Positions 9,588 through 17,830 are shown, counted from the stretch's first letter. The stretch: DNA of 64,000 nucleotides from Mesorhizobium denitrificans (GCF_003403035.1 NZ_QURN01000006.1:289057-353056); one strand, 5' to 3'. Made by a program: numbers and translations. Notes: generated by a model not told the origin, from the letters alone.

Positions 9588-10342
9588 GTCGTTCCCTTTT
9601 CCTCAATGGCAGCGAACGCGCCCAGCGCGACAAGACCAACAAGCGCTGTCCCGAAATCGAAATGATCGTTCCGAGACAGCGCCTCTTGCCCCGCATCGCC
9701 AAGGTTGAAACCTGTGAAAAGTCGCTCCGCAAACAGCGCGTCTTGCACCGGGAGAATATGAACGTGAACGTCGGCAAATGGCCTCACGATAAGAATCGTT
9801 TCGGCTCCGCTCGCCGCAATGGGCGAAACTTCCGCCAGTTGATTTGCCGCCCAGATCGTACCGGCAGGATGGCTGCATTTGACGAGCATGGCCGAGGGAT
9901 GCGCAATAAACCGGCATTGCATGGGCTGCCTCATCGCACCCAGATCACTTGCGGCAAGCACCGGCCCTTCGGCGGCGTGATATGCGTCGGTCCATCCGGC
10001 TTCCAGCCGTGCGACATCGGCAAGATATGACAGCCCGGCTGCTGGTTCGAAATTCTCGATGAAGCTTGGCAGCGCGTCGCCATACTCGAAAATGAGCGGT
10101 GATTTCGGCTTGTTTTCCGCAATGAAGGCGTGCGCCATCGCCCGGAAAAATACGTCCCCAACAATGCGCCGCGTCACGGGAAAGCGGCCTTCAAGCGCCT
10201 TTATCAGAGCCACGGATACGTTGTTTCGATACACGGCAAAGCGGCTTTGATCCGCTTCTCCGCGCGCCGTGGTCAGGCCGAGCGGCATTGTCTCCGGCCC
10301 GAACAACGCGGCTGCAAATTGCGCCTGGCTGGTTGCAACCAT
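9584..10342 (-). CDS. bufC: DUF2063 family bufferin maturation partner
   Basis: A 252 aa protein whose N-terminal domain is DUF2063: it includes a Phe-Ala-X-X-Leu start region, the segment ADQSRFAVYRNN, the ALEGRFPVTRRIVGDVFF helix and the YLADVARLEAGW motif. The family was first described as putatively DNA-binding, but in DUF692 systems it is the partner that presents the precursor peptide to the oxidase, analogous to MbnC in methanobactin synthesis. The start ATG at 10342 lies 1 bp after the bufB stop; longer starts would overlap bufB and add Arg-rich non-family sequence. Its stop overlaps doxX. Confidence 0.88.
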   Translation of the reverse strand: MVATSQAQFAAALFGPETMPLGLTTARGEADQSRFAVYRNNVSVALIKALEGRFPVTRRIVGDVFFRAMAHAFIAENKPKSPLIFEYGDALPSFIENFEPAAGLSYLADVARLEAGWTDAYHAAEGPVLAASDLGAMRQPMQCRFIAHPSAMLVKCSHPAGTIWAANQLAEVSPIAASGAETILIVRPFADVHVHILPVQDALFAERLFTGFNLGDAGQEALSRNDHFDFGTALVGLVALGAFAAIEEKGTT

Positions 10343-10343
10343 C

Positions 10344-11198
10344 TCACGCAACCTTGCGAGCAGACGCGCGCGCGAGCACGCCGTCAGCCTTGAGCGCTTC
10401 CGCGAAAAGTGTCTGCCAGTCCGGAATATTGTTGTCCCATTCGACCAATGTCGGTCGCGGCCCGCCGCGAGCAATTGTGTGTCGATAGAGTTTCAGAACA
10501 TCATCCAGAACTGCGCTTCCATGCGCGTCGATCAACAGCCGTTCGCCCGCGCCGTCGAATGCCTCGTCATATCCAGCAAGGTGAATTTCGCCAACCCGAT
10601 GCAGCGGAAACCGGTCAATATAGGCATACGGATCGAGGTGATGATTGACTGCTGAAACCATCACATTGTTTACGTCCAGAAGCAGGCCGCAACCCGTTCG
10701 CGCGGCAACAGCTTCCAGAAAGTCGATCTCATCAATCGTGCTTTCTTCAAACAGCACATAGGTCGAGGGATTTTCGAGCAGCATCTTGCGACCAAGCGCT
10801 TGCTGAACCTCGTCCACATGTTCTGCGACGCGATGCAACGTCGCCAGCGTATAGGGCAGGGGCAGGAGGTCGCTCAAAAATGCTGACTCATGCGTAGACC
10901 AGGCAAGATGCTCGGAAAAGCTGGCTGGCCGGTAACGCTCGTTGAGGTGCTTCAGTCGCGCAAGATGCGCTGTGTCGAGCGGGCCTTCTGCGCCGATTGA
11001 GAGCCCAACGCCGTGCAGGGAAATCGGATAGAGTTCCGAAATCCTTTCGAGATAGCGGTGCGGTGGTCCGCCTGCGCCCATATAGTTCTCTGCATGCACT
11101 TCAAAGAAGCCGATGTCTGGCTTCGTCTCGATTATGTCGCCGTAATGCTCGGGCTTTAACCCCACGCCCGCACGAATGGGCAGTGTGAAATCGCTCAT
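10344..11198 (-). CDS. bufB: DUF692 multinuclear non-heme iron oxidase, bufferin-maturating enzyme
   Basis: A 284 aa TIM-barrel enzyme of the MNIO (DUF692, MbnB-like) family, which modifies cysteines in ribosomal peptides using two or three iron ions and O2. The expected metal ligands are visible in order: H62 (LHGVG), E96/H97 (SEHLAW), E142 (LENPS), D175 (LDVNN), H206 (IHLAGY), D224/H226 (DAHG) and E253 (VEWDNN). The start ATG at 11198 was chosen because it follows AGAGGAG; 16 extra upstream codons are open but lie before this site. It lies 57 bp after bufA, with a strong hairpin in between, and 1 bp before bufC. The likely substrate is the DUF2282 protein encoded next to it. Confidence 0.93.
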   Translation of the reverse strand: MSDFTLPIRAGVGLKPEHYGDIIETKPDIGFFEVHAENYMGAGGPPHRYLERISELYPISLHGVGLSIGAEGPLDTAHLARLKHLNERYRPASFSEHLAWSTHESAFLSDLLPLPYTLATLHRVAEHVDEVQQALGRKMLLENPSTYVLFEESTIDEIDFLEAVAARTGCGLLLDVNNVMVSAVNHHLDPYAYIDRFPLHRVGEIHLAGYDEAFDGAGERLLIDAHGSAVLDDVLKLYRHTIARGGPRPTLVEWDNNIPDWQTLFAEALKADGVLARASARKVA

Positions 11199-11222
11199 CA
11201 GCCGCACTCCTCTAATGTGAAA

Positions 11223-11244
11223 GGGGAGCCGCGTGCGGCTCCCC
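11223..11244 (-). terminator. Intercistronic hairpin between bufA and bufB
   Basis: GGGGAGCCGC and GCGGCTCCCC are perfect inverted arms with a two-base centre, giving a very stable GC-rich stem just after the bufA stop. Reading in the operon direction it is followed by CTTTCAC rather than a T-run, so it is more likely a partial attenuator or a 3'-end mRNA stabiliser than a full terminator. That would let the precursor peptide be made in excess of its maturation enzyme. The structure is read directly; the function is inferred. Confidence 0.65.
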
Positions 11245-11255
11245 ATCGCATATGG

Positions 11256-11531
11256 TCACATCGGTTCGAGGGTGCCCTTGTGCCCGTCGACATTCATCGT
11301 CGTGCAGGTGCCAGCCGGTACGGCTTTCCAGGCCTTAGTGTTGTAGTCCATTTCAGAAGTTCCGGCGCAGCTTGTGCCTGCACCTGCGGCGCAGTCGTTC
11401 TGCCCTTTCAAGGCAATTCCGTAACACTTCTCCATACCCACCATCTTTTCGGCAGGCAGCGGAGCGGCGGACGCGGCAAGTGCAGTTGCGAGCGAACCAG
11501 CCAGAGCCAGTGCGAGCGTATTGCGGTTCAT
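11256..11531 (-). CDS. bufA1: DUF2282 bufferin precursor peptide (copper-binding RiPP)
   Basis: A 91 aa exported precursor: a signal peptide ([19 protein letters not shown], likely cleavage after the ASAA region near residue 23) and a short mature region with four cysteines, C36 (MEKCYG), C47 (NDCAAG), C55 (SCAGTS) and C76 (GTCTT). The KCYGIA...GQNDC and SCAGTS motifs define DUF2282. In Caulobacter such precursors (bufferin 1) are modified by a DUF692 oxidase with a DUF2063 partner, converting cysteines to thiooxazoles, and bind copper in the periplasm. This gene is first in the operon, preceded by a GGAG-containing ribosome-binding site and a SigF-like promoter. Confidence 0.9.
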   Translation of the reverse strand: MNRNTLALALAGSLATALAASAAPLPAEKMVGMEKCYGIALKGQNDCAAGAGTSCAGTSEMDYNTKAWKAVPAGTCTTMNVDGHKGTLEPM

Positions 11532-11582
11532 AGGAAACTCCTCTCTCGTTTGGCGAGGCTACAGTCGCCTCACCGTCAAGAC

Positions 11583-11608
11583 TTCGCTGCCCCGCGCGAG
11601 GTTGTTAC
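11583..11608 (-). promoter_or_regulatory. Candidate SigF-type ECF promoter of the bufferin operon
   Basis: On the minus strand, GTAAC (11608-11604) and CGAA (11586-11583) are separated by 17 bases, about 50 bp upstream of the bufA start. This resembles the GTAACC-N16-CGAA promoter reported for Caulobacter SigF. A matching element with a 16-base spacer precedes the sigma factor gene on the other strand. Both share the extended forms GTAACAA and GCGAA. Confidence 0.6.
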
Positions 11609-11656
11609 AGTCTGCCGAAATTTTTTCTTGCGACTTGGCTAATCGTGGCCGGGTGC

Positions 11657-11682
11657 GTAACAAATGACTGATGGTTGCGAAT
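11657..11682 (+). promoter_or_regulatory. Candidate SigF-type promoter of the sigma/anti-sigma operon
   Basis: GTAAC (11657-11661), a 16-base spacer and CGAAT (11678-11682) on the plus strand. Transcription would begin about 10 bases before the chosen GTG start of the sigma factor at 11702, giving a short leader. Together with the divergent element at 11583-11608 it predicts that the sigma factor drives its own gene and the bufferin operon. Confidence 0.6.
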
Positions 11683-11701
11683 AGAAGGAAAGCGGGTAAG
11701 C

Positions 11702-12238
11702 GTGGAGCCTGATACCGAAGCCATGTTGGCGGGTTTGTTGCGGGCTTCGCTTGCCGGAGACGAAAAGGCTTACGCTGAGTTTTTGCACCGTGCCGCCGCG
11801 CTTGTTCGTGGCTTTGTGCGGCGCAAGGGCGGAATGGATACAGAGGACGTGGTGCAGGAAACGCTGCTGGCAATTCATCTCAAGAGGCACACATGGCGGC
11901 AGGAATCGCCCGTGCTGCCTTGGCTGTTTGCCATTGCTCGCTACAAGTTGATCGATGCATGGCGTCGTCGTGGTCGGCGCATCGATGTGGACATTGATGA
12001 TTTCCGCGAAGTGATTGCCGCGCCAGAGCCGCAGGAGGCGCTGAACGAGCGCGATCTGGGGCGTGTGCTCGACGCCCTGCCTGCCGGACAGCGATCTGTG
12101 GTTTCGTCCATTTCGGTCGATGGCAACAGCATCAGCGAAACGGCTGAAAAGCTTGGCATGAACGAAACTGCTGTGCGTGTGGCACTGCACCGTGGTTTAA
12201 AGGCGCTCGCCTCGAAGTTTGGACGGGGGGGCGCATGA
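11702..12238 (+). CDS. sigF: ECF sigma factor, SigF-like, controlling the bufferin operon
   Basis: A 178 aa extracytoplasmic-function sigma factor. Region 2 is visible as FVRRKGGMDTEDVVQETLLAIH...PVLPWLFAIARYKLIDAWRR, and region 4 as the helix-turn-helix LPAGQRSVVSSISVDGNSISETAEKLGMNETAVRV. The frame is open back to a TTG at 11675, but that codon overlaps the predicted -10 element, so I prefer the GTG at 11702; an ATG at 11723 is also possible. It overlaps the anti-sigma gene by 4 bp. In Caulobacter, SigF-NrsF (the homologous arrangement) responds to heavy-metal stress and activates DUF2282/DUF692/DUF2063 genes. Confidence 0.88.
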   Translation: MEPDTEAMLAGLLRASLAGDEKAYAEFLHRAAALVRGFVRRKGGMDTEDVVQETLLAIHLKRHTWRQESPVLPWLFAIARYKLIDAWRRRGRRIDVDIDDFREVIAAPEPQEALNERDLGRVLDALPAGQRSVVSSISVDGNSISETAEKLGMNETAVRVALHRGLKALASKFGRGGA

Positions 12239-12867
12239 AGACCGACGACCTCATCTCCGCTTTGCAAGCCGACAGCGCTGTTCGTGACATGCAGCTTGCG
12301 AACGTTTGGAAAGCCGCGTTTGCCGCTGCTGTACTTGCTGCCGCGCTGGTCTTTTTTGCTATGCTCAGCCCGCGCGCAGACATCGCCGCTGCGCTGACTA
12401 CAATGCGTTTTCCCTTCAAATTCGTGGTAACCATCGCGCTCGTGGTCAGTGCCGCACCCTTGCTCTTTTTGCTGGCGCGGCCTGGTCAGCGCTGGACTGC
12501 ATCCACGCTTCTGGTCGTACCCGTTATAATCGCGCTTGGTGTGGGTATGGAGCTTTTCACGCTGCCGGCTGACGCGCTCAAATCCGCGTGGATCGGCAAA
12601 ACCGCAATGTTCTGCATGGTTCTAATTCCGCTGATCGGCTTGGCGCCGCTTGCTATTTTTCTGGCAGCCCTGCGCTACGCCGCGCCTACTCGGCCTGTGC
12701 TTTCTGGAGCTGTCGCGGGCCTTCTGGCGGGGGGCATCGCCGCAACATTCTATGCCGCCCATTGCACGGATGACTCGCCGCTGTTTGTCGCCACCTGGTA
12801 CACGCTGGGCGTGCTCGGCCTCGCCGCTATCGGCGCTCTTGTCGGCAAGTTTGTTTTGCGTTGGTAA
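12235..12867 (+). CDS. nrsF: NrsF-type membrane anti-sigma factor (DUF1109)
   Basis: A 210 aa protein with a short cytosolic N-terminus (MKTDDLISALQADSAVRD) and six hydrophobic helices, the layout of DUF1109/NrsF anti-sigma factors. Two conserved-type cysteines, C127 (MFCMVL) and C177 (AAHCTDD), sit 50 residues apart; the Caulobacter NrsF pair needed for metal sensing has the same spacing. It is translationally coupled to the ECF sigma gene (ATGA overlap). It should hold the sigma factor at the membrane until metal or thiol stress alters the cysteines. Confidence 0.87.
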   Translation: MKTDDLISALQADSAVRDMQLANVWKAAFAAAVLAAALVFFAMLSPRADIAAALTTMRFPFKFVVTIALVVSAAPLLFLLARPGQRWTASTLLVVPVIIALGVGMELFTLPADALKSAWIGKTAMFCMVLIPLIGLAPLAIFLAALRYAAPTRPVLSGAVAGLLAGGIAATFYAAHCTDDSPLFVATWYTLGVLGLAAIGALVGKFVLRW

Positions 12868-12872
12868 AACAT

Positions 12873-12918
12873 ACCCCTCATGCTCCTGCCAGGTGGTGTC
12901 GGCAGGCGGATGAGGGGT
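12873..12918. repeat. Minimal copy of the palindromic repeat between convergent genes
   Basis: Left arm ACCCCTCATGCTCCTGCC and right arm GGCAGGCGGATGAGGGGT form a stem with three mismatches and a 10-base loop. The right end is identical to the ends of the elements at 6028-6263 and 61612-61656. It lies between nrsF (+) and the VWA gene (-), both of which read towards it, so it may act as a two-way terminator. Confidence 0.7.
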
Positions 12919-12931
12919 AATGCCGGTAACA

Positions 12932-14122
12932 TCAATGCTTTCGCGACAACTCACGCGTGGCGCTTTCCAGCCCTGACAGTGTCAGCGGAAACATGCGGCC
13001 GCCGAAAATATCGCTGACCAGCTTGGTGGAGTGCGTGTAGCCCCAATGTTCCTGCCGGGTCGGATTGATCCACACCGCATTCGGCCATTGCAGGAGCGCG
13101 CGTTGAAGCCACACCGCACCTGCCTCCTCATTCCAATGCTCGACCGAGCCACCGGGCGTCACGATCTCATACGGGCTCATCGCGGCGTCGCCGACAAACA
13201 CCACCTTGTAGTCGTGCCCATATTTATGCAGCACGTCTAAGGTTGAAATCTTTTCGCCGTGTCGCCGCCTGTTGTCCTTCCACACGCCTTCATACAGGCA
13301 GTTGTGAAAATAGAAGAACTCCAACTGCCGAAATTCTGCCCGTGCCGCGGAGAACAATTCTTCCACGACCCGAATGTAATCGTCCATTGAGCCGCCCACA
13401 TCGAAGAACATCAGCAACTTCACCGCATTGCGCCGTTCAGGTCGCGTCTGCACGTCGAGATAGCCATGCTCAGCAGTTGCGTGGATTGTGCCGGGCAGGT
13501 CCAACTCCTCAACCGCGCCATCGCGCACCCAGCGCCGCAGGCGTTTCAACGCGACCTTGATGTTGCGCGTGCCAAGCTCGACCGAATCGTCGAAATTCTT
13601 GAATTCGCGCTTGTCCCAGACCTTCACCGCGCGGCGGTGGCGGCTTGTCTCCTGACCAATTCGAATGCCTTCCGGGTTGTAGCCATAAGCGCCGAACGGC
13701 GAAGTCCCGCCCGTGCCGATCCATTTGCTGCCGCCCTGATGTCGCCCTTTCTGCTCTTGCAGACGCTGCTTCAAGGTTTCCATCAGTTTGTCGAAGCCAC
13801 CAAGCGCCTCTACCAGTTTCTTCTCTTCCTCGGTCAGATGTTTTTCCGCGAGCCTGCGCAGCCACTCTTCCGGTATGTTGGCAACGTCCACACCACCATC
13901 CCCAGCGATACCCTCGACGCCTCGAAACACATGCGCGAAAACGCGGTCGAACCGGTCGATATGCCGTTCGTCCTTCACCAATGCCGCGCGCGCAAGATAG
14001 TAGAAGCCCTCTACATCATAGGTGACGAGGTCGGCCTCCATGCCTTCCAGCAATGTCAGATATTCGCGCAGCGAAACGGGCACGCGAGCCATTTTGAGTT
14101 CAAGGAAAAAATGTATGAACAT
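12932..14122 (-). CDS. VWA domain protein, CoxE-like
   Basis: A 396 aa cytosolic protein. The N-terminal half (FIHFFLELK, then VPVSLREYLTLLEGMEADLV and YYLARAALVKDERHIDRFDRVF) is the conserved start of the CoxE-like family. The C-terminal half is a von Willebrand A domain with the MIDAS-like DVGGSMDDY motif and later VFVGDAAMSPYE. I kept the ATG at 14122 because homologues start with the same FIxFFLxLK segment; an internal ATG lies at 14092. Such proteins work with MoxR-type AAA ATPases as metal-cofactor insertion or maturation chaperones; a MoxR gene lies about 0.9 kb away on the same strand. Confidence 0.88.
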   Translation of the reverse strand: MFIHFFLELKMARVPVSLREYLTLLEGMEADLVTYDVEGFYYLARAALVKDERHIDRFDRVFAHVFRGVEGIAGDGGVDVANIPEEWLRRLAEKHLTEEEKKLVEALGGFDKLMETLKQRLQEQKGRHQGGSKWIGTGGTSPFGAYGYNPEGIRIGQETSRHRRAVKVWDKREFKNFDDSVELGTRNIKVALKRLRRWVRDGAVEELDLPGTIHATAEHGYLDVQTRPERRNAVKLLMFFDVGGSMDDYIRVVEELFSAARAEFRQLEFFYFHNCLYEGVWKDNRRRHGEKISTLDVLHKYGHDYKVVFVGDAAMSPYEIVTPGGSVEHWNEEAGAVWLQRALLQWPNAVWINPTRQEHWGYTHSTKLVSDIFGGRMFPLTLSGLESATRELSRKH

Positions 14123-14185
14123 AAACGCTAAACTTGTCTCTATCGCTTCTACGGAATCTTAGCGCGGCTGGTTTATTAGGTCATC

Positions 14186-14614
14186 ATGGATTTAAGCAGT
14201 CTCGAAACGCTAAACCGTGTTGCCTATCAAGCGCTTGGCGATTGGTGGCAGGATGAACGCCGTAACTGGTGTGCCTATTGCGGCATCGAGATGCAGCGAT
14301 GGTGCGGCAAGGGAACAATTCCGGGCCGTCAGGCCACGCGCGACCACGTCATCTCCAAGGCACATCGCGGCGGGCGGCTCACAATTCCAGCCTGCCGTGC
14401 ATGCAATGAAGCCAAAGGCTCCAAATTCGTAGCAGAGTTTCTGGACAGCGAATATTTGAAAGAGAAGCGCGAAGGCCAGAACGTACATTGCTGGCCTATC
14501 GAAGCGCTGTGGGCGGTCGCCGGAATTTCCGCAATCAGAACGGCGCTAAGCCTGTCGATCTCAACTGCACGAATTGCGCCTGCGCGACAGTTCAAAGCAG
14601 ATCATATTCAATAA
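14186..14614 (+). CDS. Small HNH endonuclease domain protein
   Basis: A 142 aa protein with a zinc-ribbon plus HNH core: CAYCG near residue 29, the catalytic-type TRDHVISKAHRGG, and CRACNEAKGS with the second cysteine pair and the asparagine. The C-terminal 50 residues show no recognised domain. It sits on the opposite strand between the VWA and GNAT genes and overlaps the GNAT gene tail to tail by 23 bp. Substrate and role are unknown; it could be a solitary restriction-type or housekeeping nuclease. Confidence 0.75.
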   Translation: MDLSSLETLNRVAYQALGDWWQDERRNWCAYCGIEMQRWCGKGTIPGRQATRDHVISKAHRGGRLTIPACRACNEAKGSKFVAEFLDSEYLKEKREGQNVHCWPIEALWAVAGISAIRTALSLSISTARIAPARQFKADHIQ

Positions 14615-15035
14615 AGCCGGTTCGCCGCGACACCCGATCATAGAGCGCGCGTGCCGTGTCGTTTGTCTCGTGCGTCATCCAGTAAACATTGGTAACGCCG
14701 CGCTCTGCCGCCGCCTGTCTCACCGCTTCGATTAAAGCCGCACCGACGCCTTTGCCACGCGCGGAGGCATCGGTGAAAAGATCCTGCAAATAGCAATTGC
14801 CTTCCGGCGACCACATCGAGCGATGGTATAGGTAGTGCACAAGCCCGACAGCTTTGCCATCGACAAAGGCGATAAAGCCGCGCGGCTCAAACTCGCCCTC
14901 GGTGAACAGCCGTTGCCAGCTCGTTTCGTACACCTGCTCCGGCACTTTTGTTTTGTAAAATTCGAGATAGGCAGTCCAAAGCCGCTTCCATTCGGCGTGG
15001 TCGCCTTTTTCTATCGGTCGAATCTCAACGCTCAT
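14592..15035 (-). CDS. GNAT family N-acetyltransferase
   Basis: A 147 aa single-domain GNAT enzyme. Acetyl-CoA-binding motif A is seen as LFTDASARGKGVGAALIEAVRQAA (Q/RxxGxG/A type), with NVYWMTHETNDTARALYDRV as motif B. It begins MSVEIRPIEKGDHAEWKRLW, typical of small-molecule or amino-acid acetyltransferases of rhizobia. It is 3 bp downstream of the MoxR gene and probably cotranscribed. The substrate is unknown. Confidence 0.88.
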   Translation of the reverse strand: MSVEIRPIEKGDHAEWKRLWTAYLEFYKTKVPEQVYETSWQRLFTEGEFEPRGFIAFVDGKAVGLVHYLYHRSMWSPEGNCYLQDLFTDASARGKGVGAALIEAVRQAAAERGVTNVYWMTHETNDTARALYDRVSRRTGFIEYDLL

Positions 15036-15038
15036 ACC

Positions 15039-15881
15039 TCAGCCTCCCTGACGGCGTGCCATGAAAGCCAGCCGCTCAAACAAATGCACGTCCTGTTCGT
15101 TCTTCAGCAATGCGCCATGCAGGCGGGGCAGGGCGTTTTTAGCGTCGCCGCGCAGGTCCGCCGGGTCCACATCCTCTGCGACCAGCAGCCGAATCCAGTC
15201 CAGCGCTTCCGAGGTCGAGGGACGCTTCTTCAATCCCGGTACGTCGCGGATTTCATAGAACTGCGTCAGCGCCTCACGCACCAGCCTCTGCTTTATCCCC
15301 GGATAGTGCACCTCCACGATGCGCTGCAGCGTCTCCACATCGGGGAAGCGGATATAATGGAAGAAACAGCGGCGCAGGAATGCATCCGGCAGTTCCTTCT
15401 CATTGTTCGAGGTAATGATGACGATCGGGCGCTGCCTTGCGCGGATCGTCTCGCCTGTTTCGTAGACGAAGAAATCCATGCGGTCGAGTTCCTGCAGCAG
15501 ATCGTTCGGAAACTCGATGTCGGCCTTGTCGATTTCATCGATCAGCAGCACGACTTTCTTGTCGGCGGCAAACGCATCCCACAGCTTGCCGCGCTTGATG
15601 TAGTTGTGAATGTCGTTGAAGCGCTCATCGCCCAATTGGCTGTCGCGCAGGCGCGAAACAGCGTCATACTCGTAAAGACCCTGCTGCGCCTTGGTGGTGG
15701 ATTTCACGTTCCACTCGATCAGGTCCAACCCGAGCGCCGAAGCCACCTGTCGCGCAAGCTCGGTCTTGCCAGTGCCTGGCTCGCCTTTCACCAGCAGTGG
15801 CCGCTCCAGCGCGATAGCGGCATTGACAGCCACCATCAAATCCTTGTCCGCAACATAGTCGCGGGTGCCTTCAAAACGCAT
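15039..15881 (-). CDS. MoxR family AAA+ ATPase
   Basis: A 280 aa ATPase. Walker A is GEPGTGKTELA, Walker B VVLLIDEIDKAD, sensor 1 IVIITSNNEKELPDAF, and the arginine-finger region is LRRCFFHYIRFPD. The start at 15881 (MRFEGTRDYV) is preferred; upstream in-frame codons overlap the neighbouring dehydrogenase gene. It is the probable partner of the VWA protein encoded downstream: MoxR/VWA pairs use ATP to mature or load cofactors into target complexes. No obvious client gene such as a coxL-type dehydrogenase lies nearby. Confidence 0.92.
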   Translation of the reverse strand: MRFEGTRDYVADKDLMVAVNAAIALERPLLVKGEPGTGKTELARQVASALGLDLIEWNVKSTTKAQQGLYEYDAVSRLRDSQLGDERFNDIHNYIKRGKLWDAFAADKKVVLLIDEIDKADIEFPNDLLQELDRMDFFVYETGETIRARQRPIVIITSNNEKELPDAFLRRCFFHYIRFPDVETLQRIVEVHYPGIKQRLVREALTQFYEIRDVPGLKKRPSTSEALDWIRLLVAEDVDPADLRGDAKNALPRLHGALLKNEQDVHLFERLAFMARRQGG

Positions 15882-15889
15882 GGCCGTCC

Positions 15890-16768
15890 TCAGCGCGTGG
15901 GAACGGGATGTTCGCCGCGATAGTCGTAGAAGCCGCGACCGGCCTTGCGGCCCAGCCATCCGGCTTCAACATATTTCACCAGAAGCGGGCAGGGGCGATA
16001 TTTCGAATCGGACAGCCCATCATGCAGAACCTGCATGATCGAAAGGCAGGTATCCAACCCGATGAAGTCGGCCAGTTGCAGCGGCCCCATCGGATGGTTT
16101 GCACCCAGCTTCATCGCCGTATCGATGGCCTCGACCGAACCCACTCCTTCATACAGCGTGTAGATCGCCTCATTGATCATCGGCAGCAAAATGCGATTGA
16201 CGATGAACGCCGGGAAGTCTTCCGAGAGTGTCACCGTCTTGTCGAGCCGATGGACAAATTCCTTCGCGGCTTCAAACGTCGCGTCTTCCGTCGCTATGCC
16301 GCGCACCAGTTCCACCAGCTTCATAACCGGAACCGGGTTCATGAAGTGGATGCCGATAAAGCGCTCGGCGCGGTCGGTCTGCGCCGCGAGCCGCGTGATC
16401 GAAATCGAAGACGTATTGGTCGCCAGAATGGCTTCCGGATTGAGCTGCGGGCAAAGCTCCTGGAAAATCTTGCGCTTCACCTCTTCATTCTCGGTCGCAG
16501 CCTCGATCACGAGGTCGGCGCCAGCCAAGTCGGCCATGGAATGCGCGGGCGAAATATGCGCGAGCGCATCCTTGCGCACTTTATCGTCCAGCTTGCCGGA
16601 CGCGACCTGCCGGGCAAGGTTCCCGTTAATCGTCGCCAGCCCCTTTTCTATGCGATCTTCGGAAACGTCATAGAGCAGCACGTCATAGCCAGAGGTCGCA
16701 GCCACATGGGCGATGCCGCCGCCCATTTGGCCCGCACCGATGATGCCGACCGTCTTGATTTTCGTCAT
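15890..16768 (-). CDS. 3-hydroxybutyryl-CoA dehydrogenase
   Basis: A 292 aa NAD-dependent enzyme oxidising 3-hydroxybutyryl-CoA to acetoacetyl-CoA. The Rossmann motif [15 protein letters not shown] is at the N-terminus, the catalytic histidine lies in the family motif [17 protein letters not shown], and the C-terminal domain carries [16 protein letters not shown]. The ATG at 16768 (MTKIKTVG) is the usual family start. It follows etfA on the same strand after 108 bp; etfB-etfA-dehydrogenase is a common Rhizobiales order and fits fatty-acid or polyhydroxybutyrate turnover. Confidence 0.95.
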   Translation of the reverse strand: MTKIKTVGIIGAGQMGGGIAHVAATSGYDVLLYDVSEDRIEKGLATINGNLARQVASGKLDDKVRKDALAHISPAHSMADLAGADLVIEAATENEEVKRKIFQELCPQLNPEAILATNTSSISITRLAAQTDRAERFIGIHFMNPVPVMKLVELVRGIATEDATFEAAKEFVHRLDKTVTLSEDFPAFIVNRILLPMINEAIYTLYEGVGSVEAIDTAMKLGANHPMGPLQLADFIGLDTCLSIMQVLHDGLSDSKYRPCPLLVKYVEAGWLGRKAGRGFYDYRGEHPVPTR

Positions 16769-16876
16769 TTCCGATACCCGCCGGATCTGTCTGATTAATG
16801 TTGCAGCGCAAACTAAAGGGCCGGAGTGGCTTTCGTCCACCCCGGCCCATCAATTTTGCGTGTCGCCGACCGAAAG

Positions 16877-17806
16877 TCAAAGCGCCTTTTGCAGTTCCGG
16901 CAGGATGACGAAGAGGTCGCCCACGATGCCGTAATCCGCAACCTGGAAGATCGGCGCTTCTTCGTCCTTGTTGATAGCCACGATGACCTTGGAGTCCTTC
17001 ATGCCCGCAAGGTGCTGGATCGCGCCCGAAATACCGGCTGCGATGTAAAGCTCAGGCGCAACAACCTTGCCGGTCTGGCCTACCTGCCAGTCGTTCGGGG
17101 CATAGCCCGCATCGACCGCTGCACGGCTCGCGCCGACCGCCGCACCGAGTTTATCCGCTACCGGCAGGATGACTTCCTGGAACTTCTCCGCCGAACCCAG
17201 CGCACGACCACCGGAAATGATGATCTTTGCCGACGTGAGTTCCGGGCGGTCGCTTTCAGAAAGCTTGTTTTCGATGAAGGTCGAAAGACCGGGGTTGGCC
17301 GCAGCCTTTACCGTCTCCACCTTGGCCGACCCGCCTTCACCCGCTGCCGGGAAGGAAGCCGTGCGAACCGTTACGACCTTTTTGCCATCGGTTGCCTGCA
17401 CCGTCTGGATCGCGTTGCCTGCATAGATCGGGCGCTTGAACGTGTCCGGCGAAACGACTTCGATGATTTCCGAAACCTGCATCACGTCCAGCAGCGCAGC
17501 AACGCGCGGCAGCACGTTCTTGCCTGTCGTGGTGGCCGGCGCGACGATGGTGTCATAGTCGCCAGCCAGCGAAACGACGAGATCGGCTGTCGGTTCTGCG
17601 AGACGCTCGGCCAGTTCATCGGCCTCGGCCAGCAGCACCTTGCGCACGCCCTTCAGCTTGGCCGCCGCATCGGCAGCGGCCTTGGCGCCCTTGCCGGCAA
17701 CCAGCACATCCACATCCGAACCGATTTTCAGTGCAGCAGAAAGCGCTTTTGCCGTCTGATCCGACAGCGAAGCATTGTCATGTTCAGCGACGAGAAGAAT
17801 TGCCAT
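16877..17806 (-). CDS. etfA: Electron transfer flavoprotein subunit alpha
   Basis: The FAD-binding subunit of ETF, 309 aa, which carries electrons from acyl-CoA dehydrogenases to ETF-ubiquinone oxidoreductase. The C-terminal FAD signature is visible as [29 protein letters not shown], and the preceding SGGRALGS segment also belongs to the flavin site. It lies 24 bp downstream of etfB, so they form an operon. Confidence 0.97.
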   Translation of the reverse strand: MAILLVAEHDNASLSDQTAKALSAALKIGSDVDVLVAGKGAKAAADAAAKLKGVRKVLLAEADELAERLAEPTADLVVSLAGDYDTIVAPATTTGKNVLPRVAALLDVMQVSEIIEVVSPDTFKRPIYAGNAIQTVQATDGKKVVTVRTASFPAAGEGGSAKVETVKAAANPGLSTFIENKLSESDRPELTSAKIIISGGRALGSAEKFQEVILPVADKLGAAVGASRAAVDAGYAPNDWQVGQTGKVVAPELYIAAGISGAIQHLAGMKDSKVIVAINKDEEAPIFQVADYGIVGDLFVILPELQKAL

Positions 17807-17830
17807 TATGTCTATTCCTTTCTATCGCTC

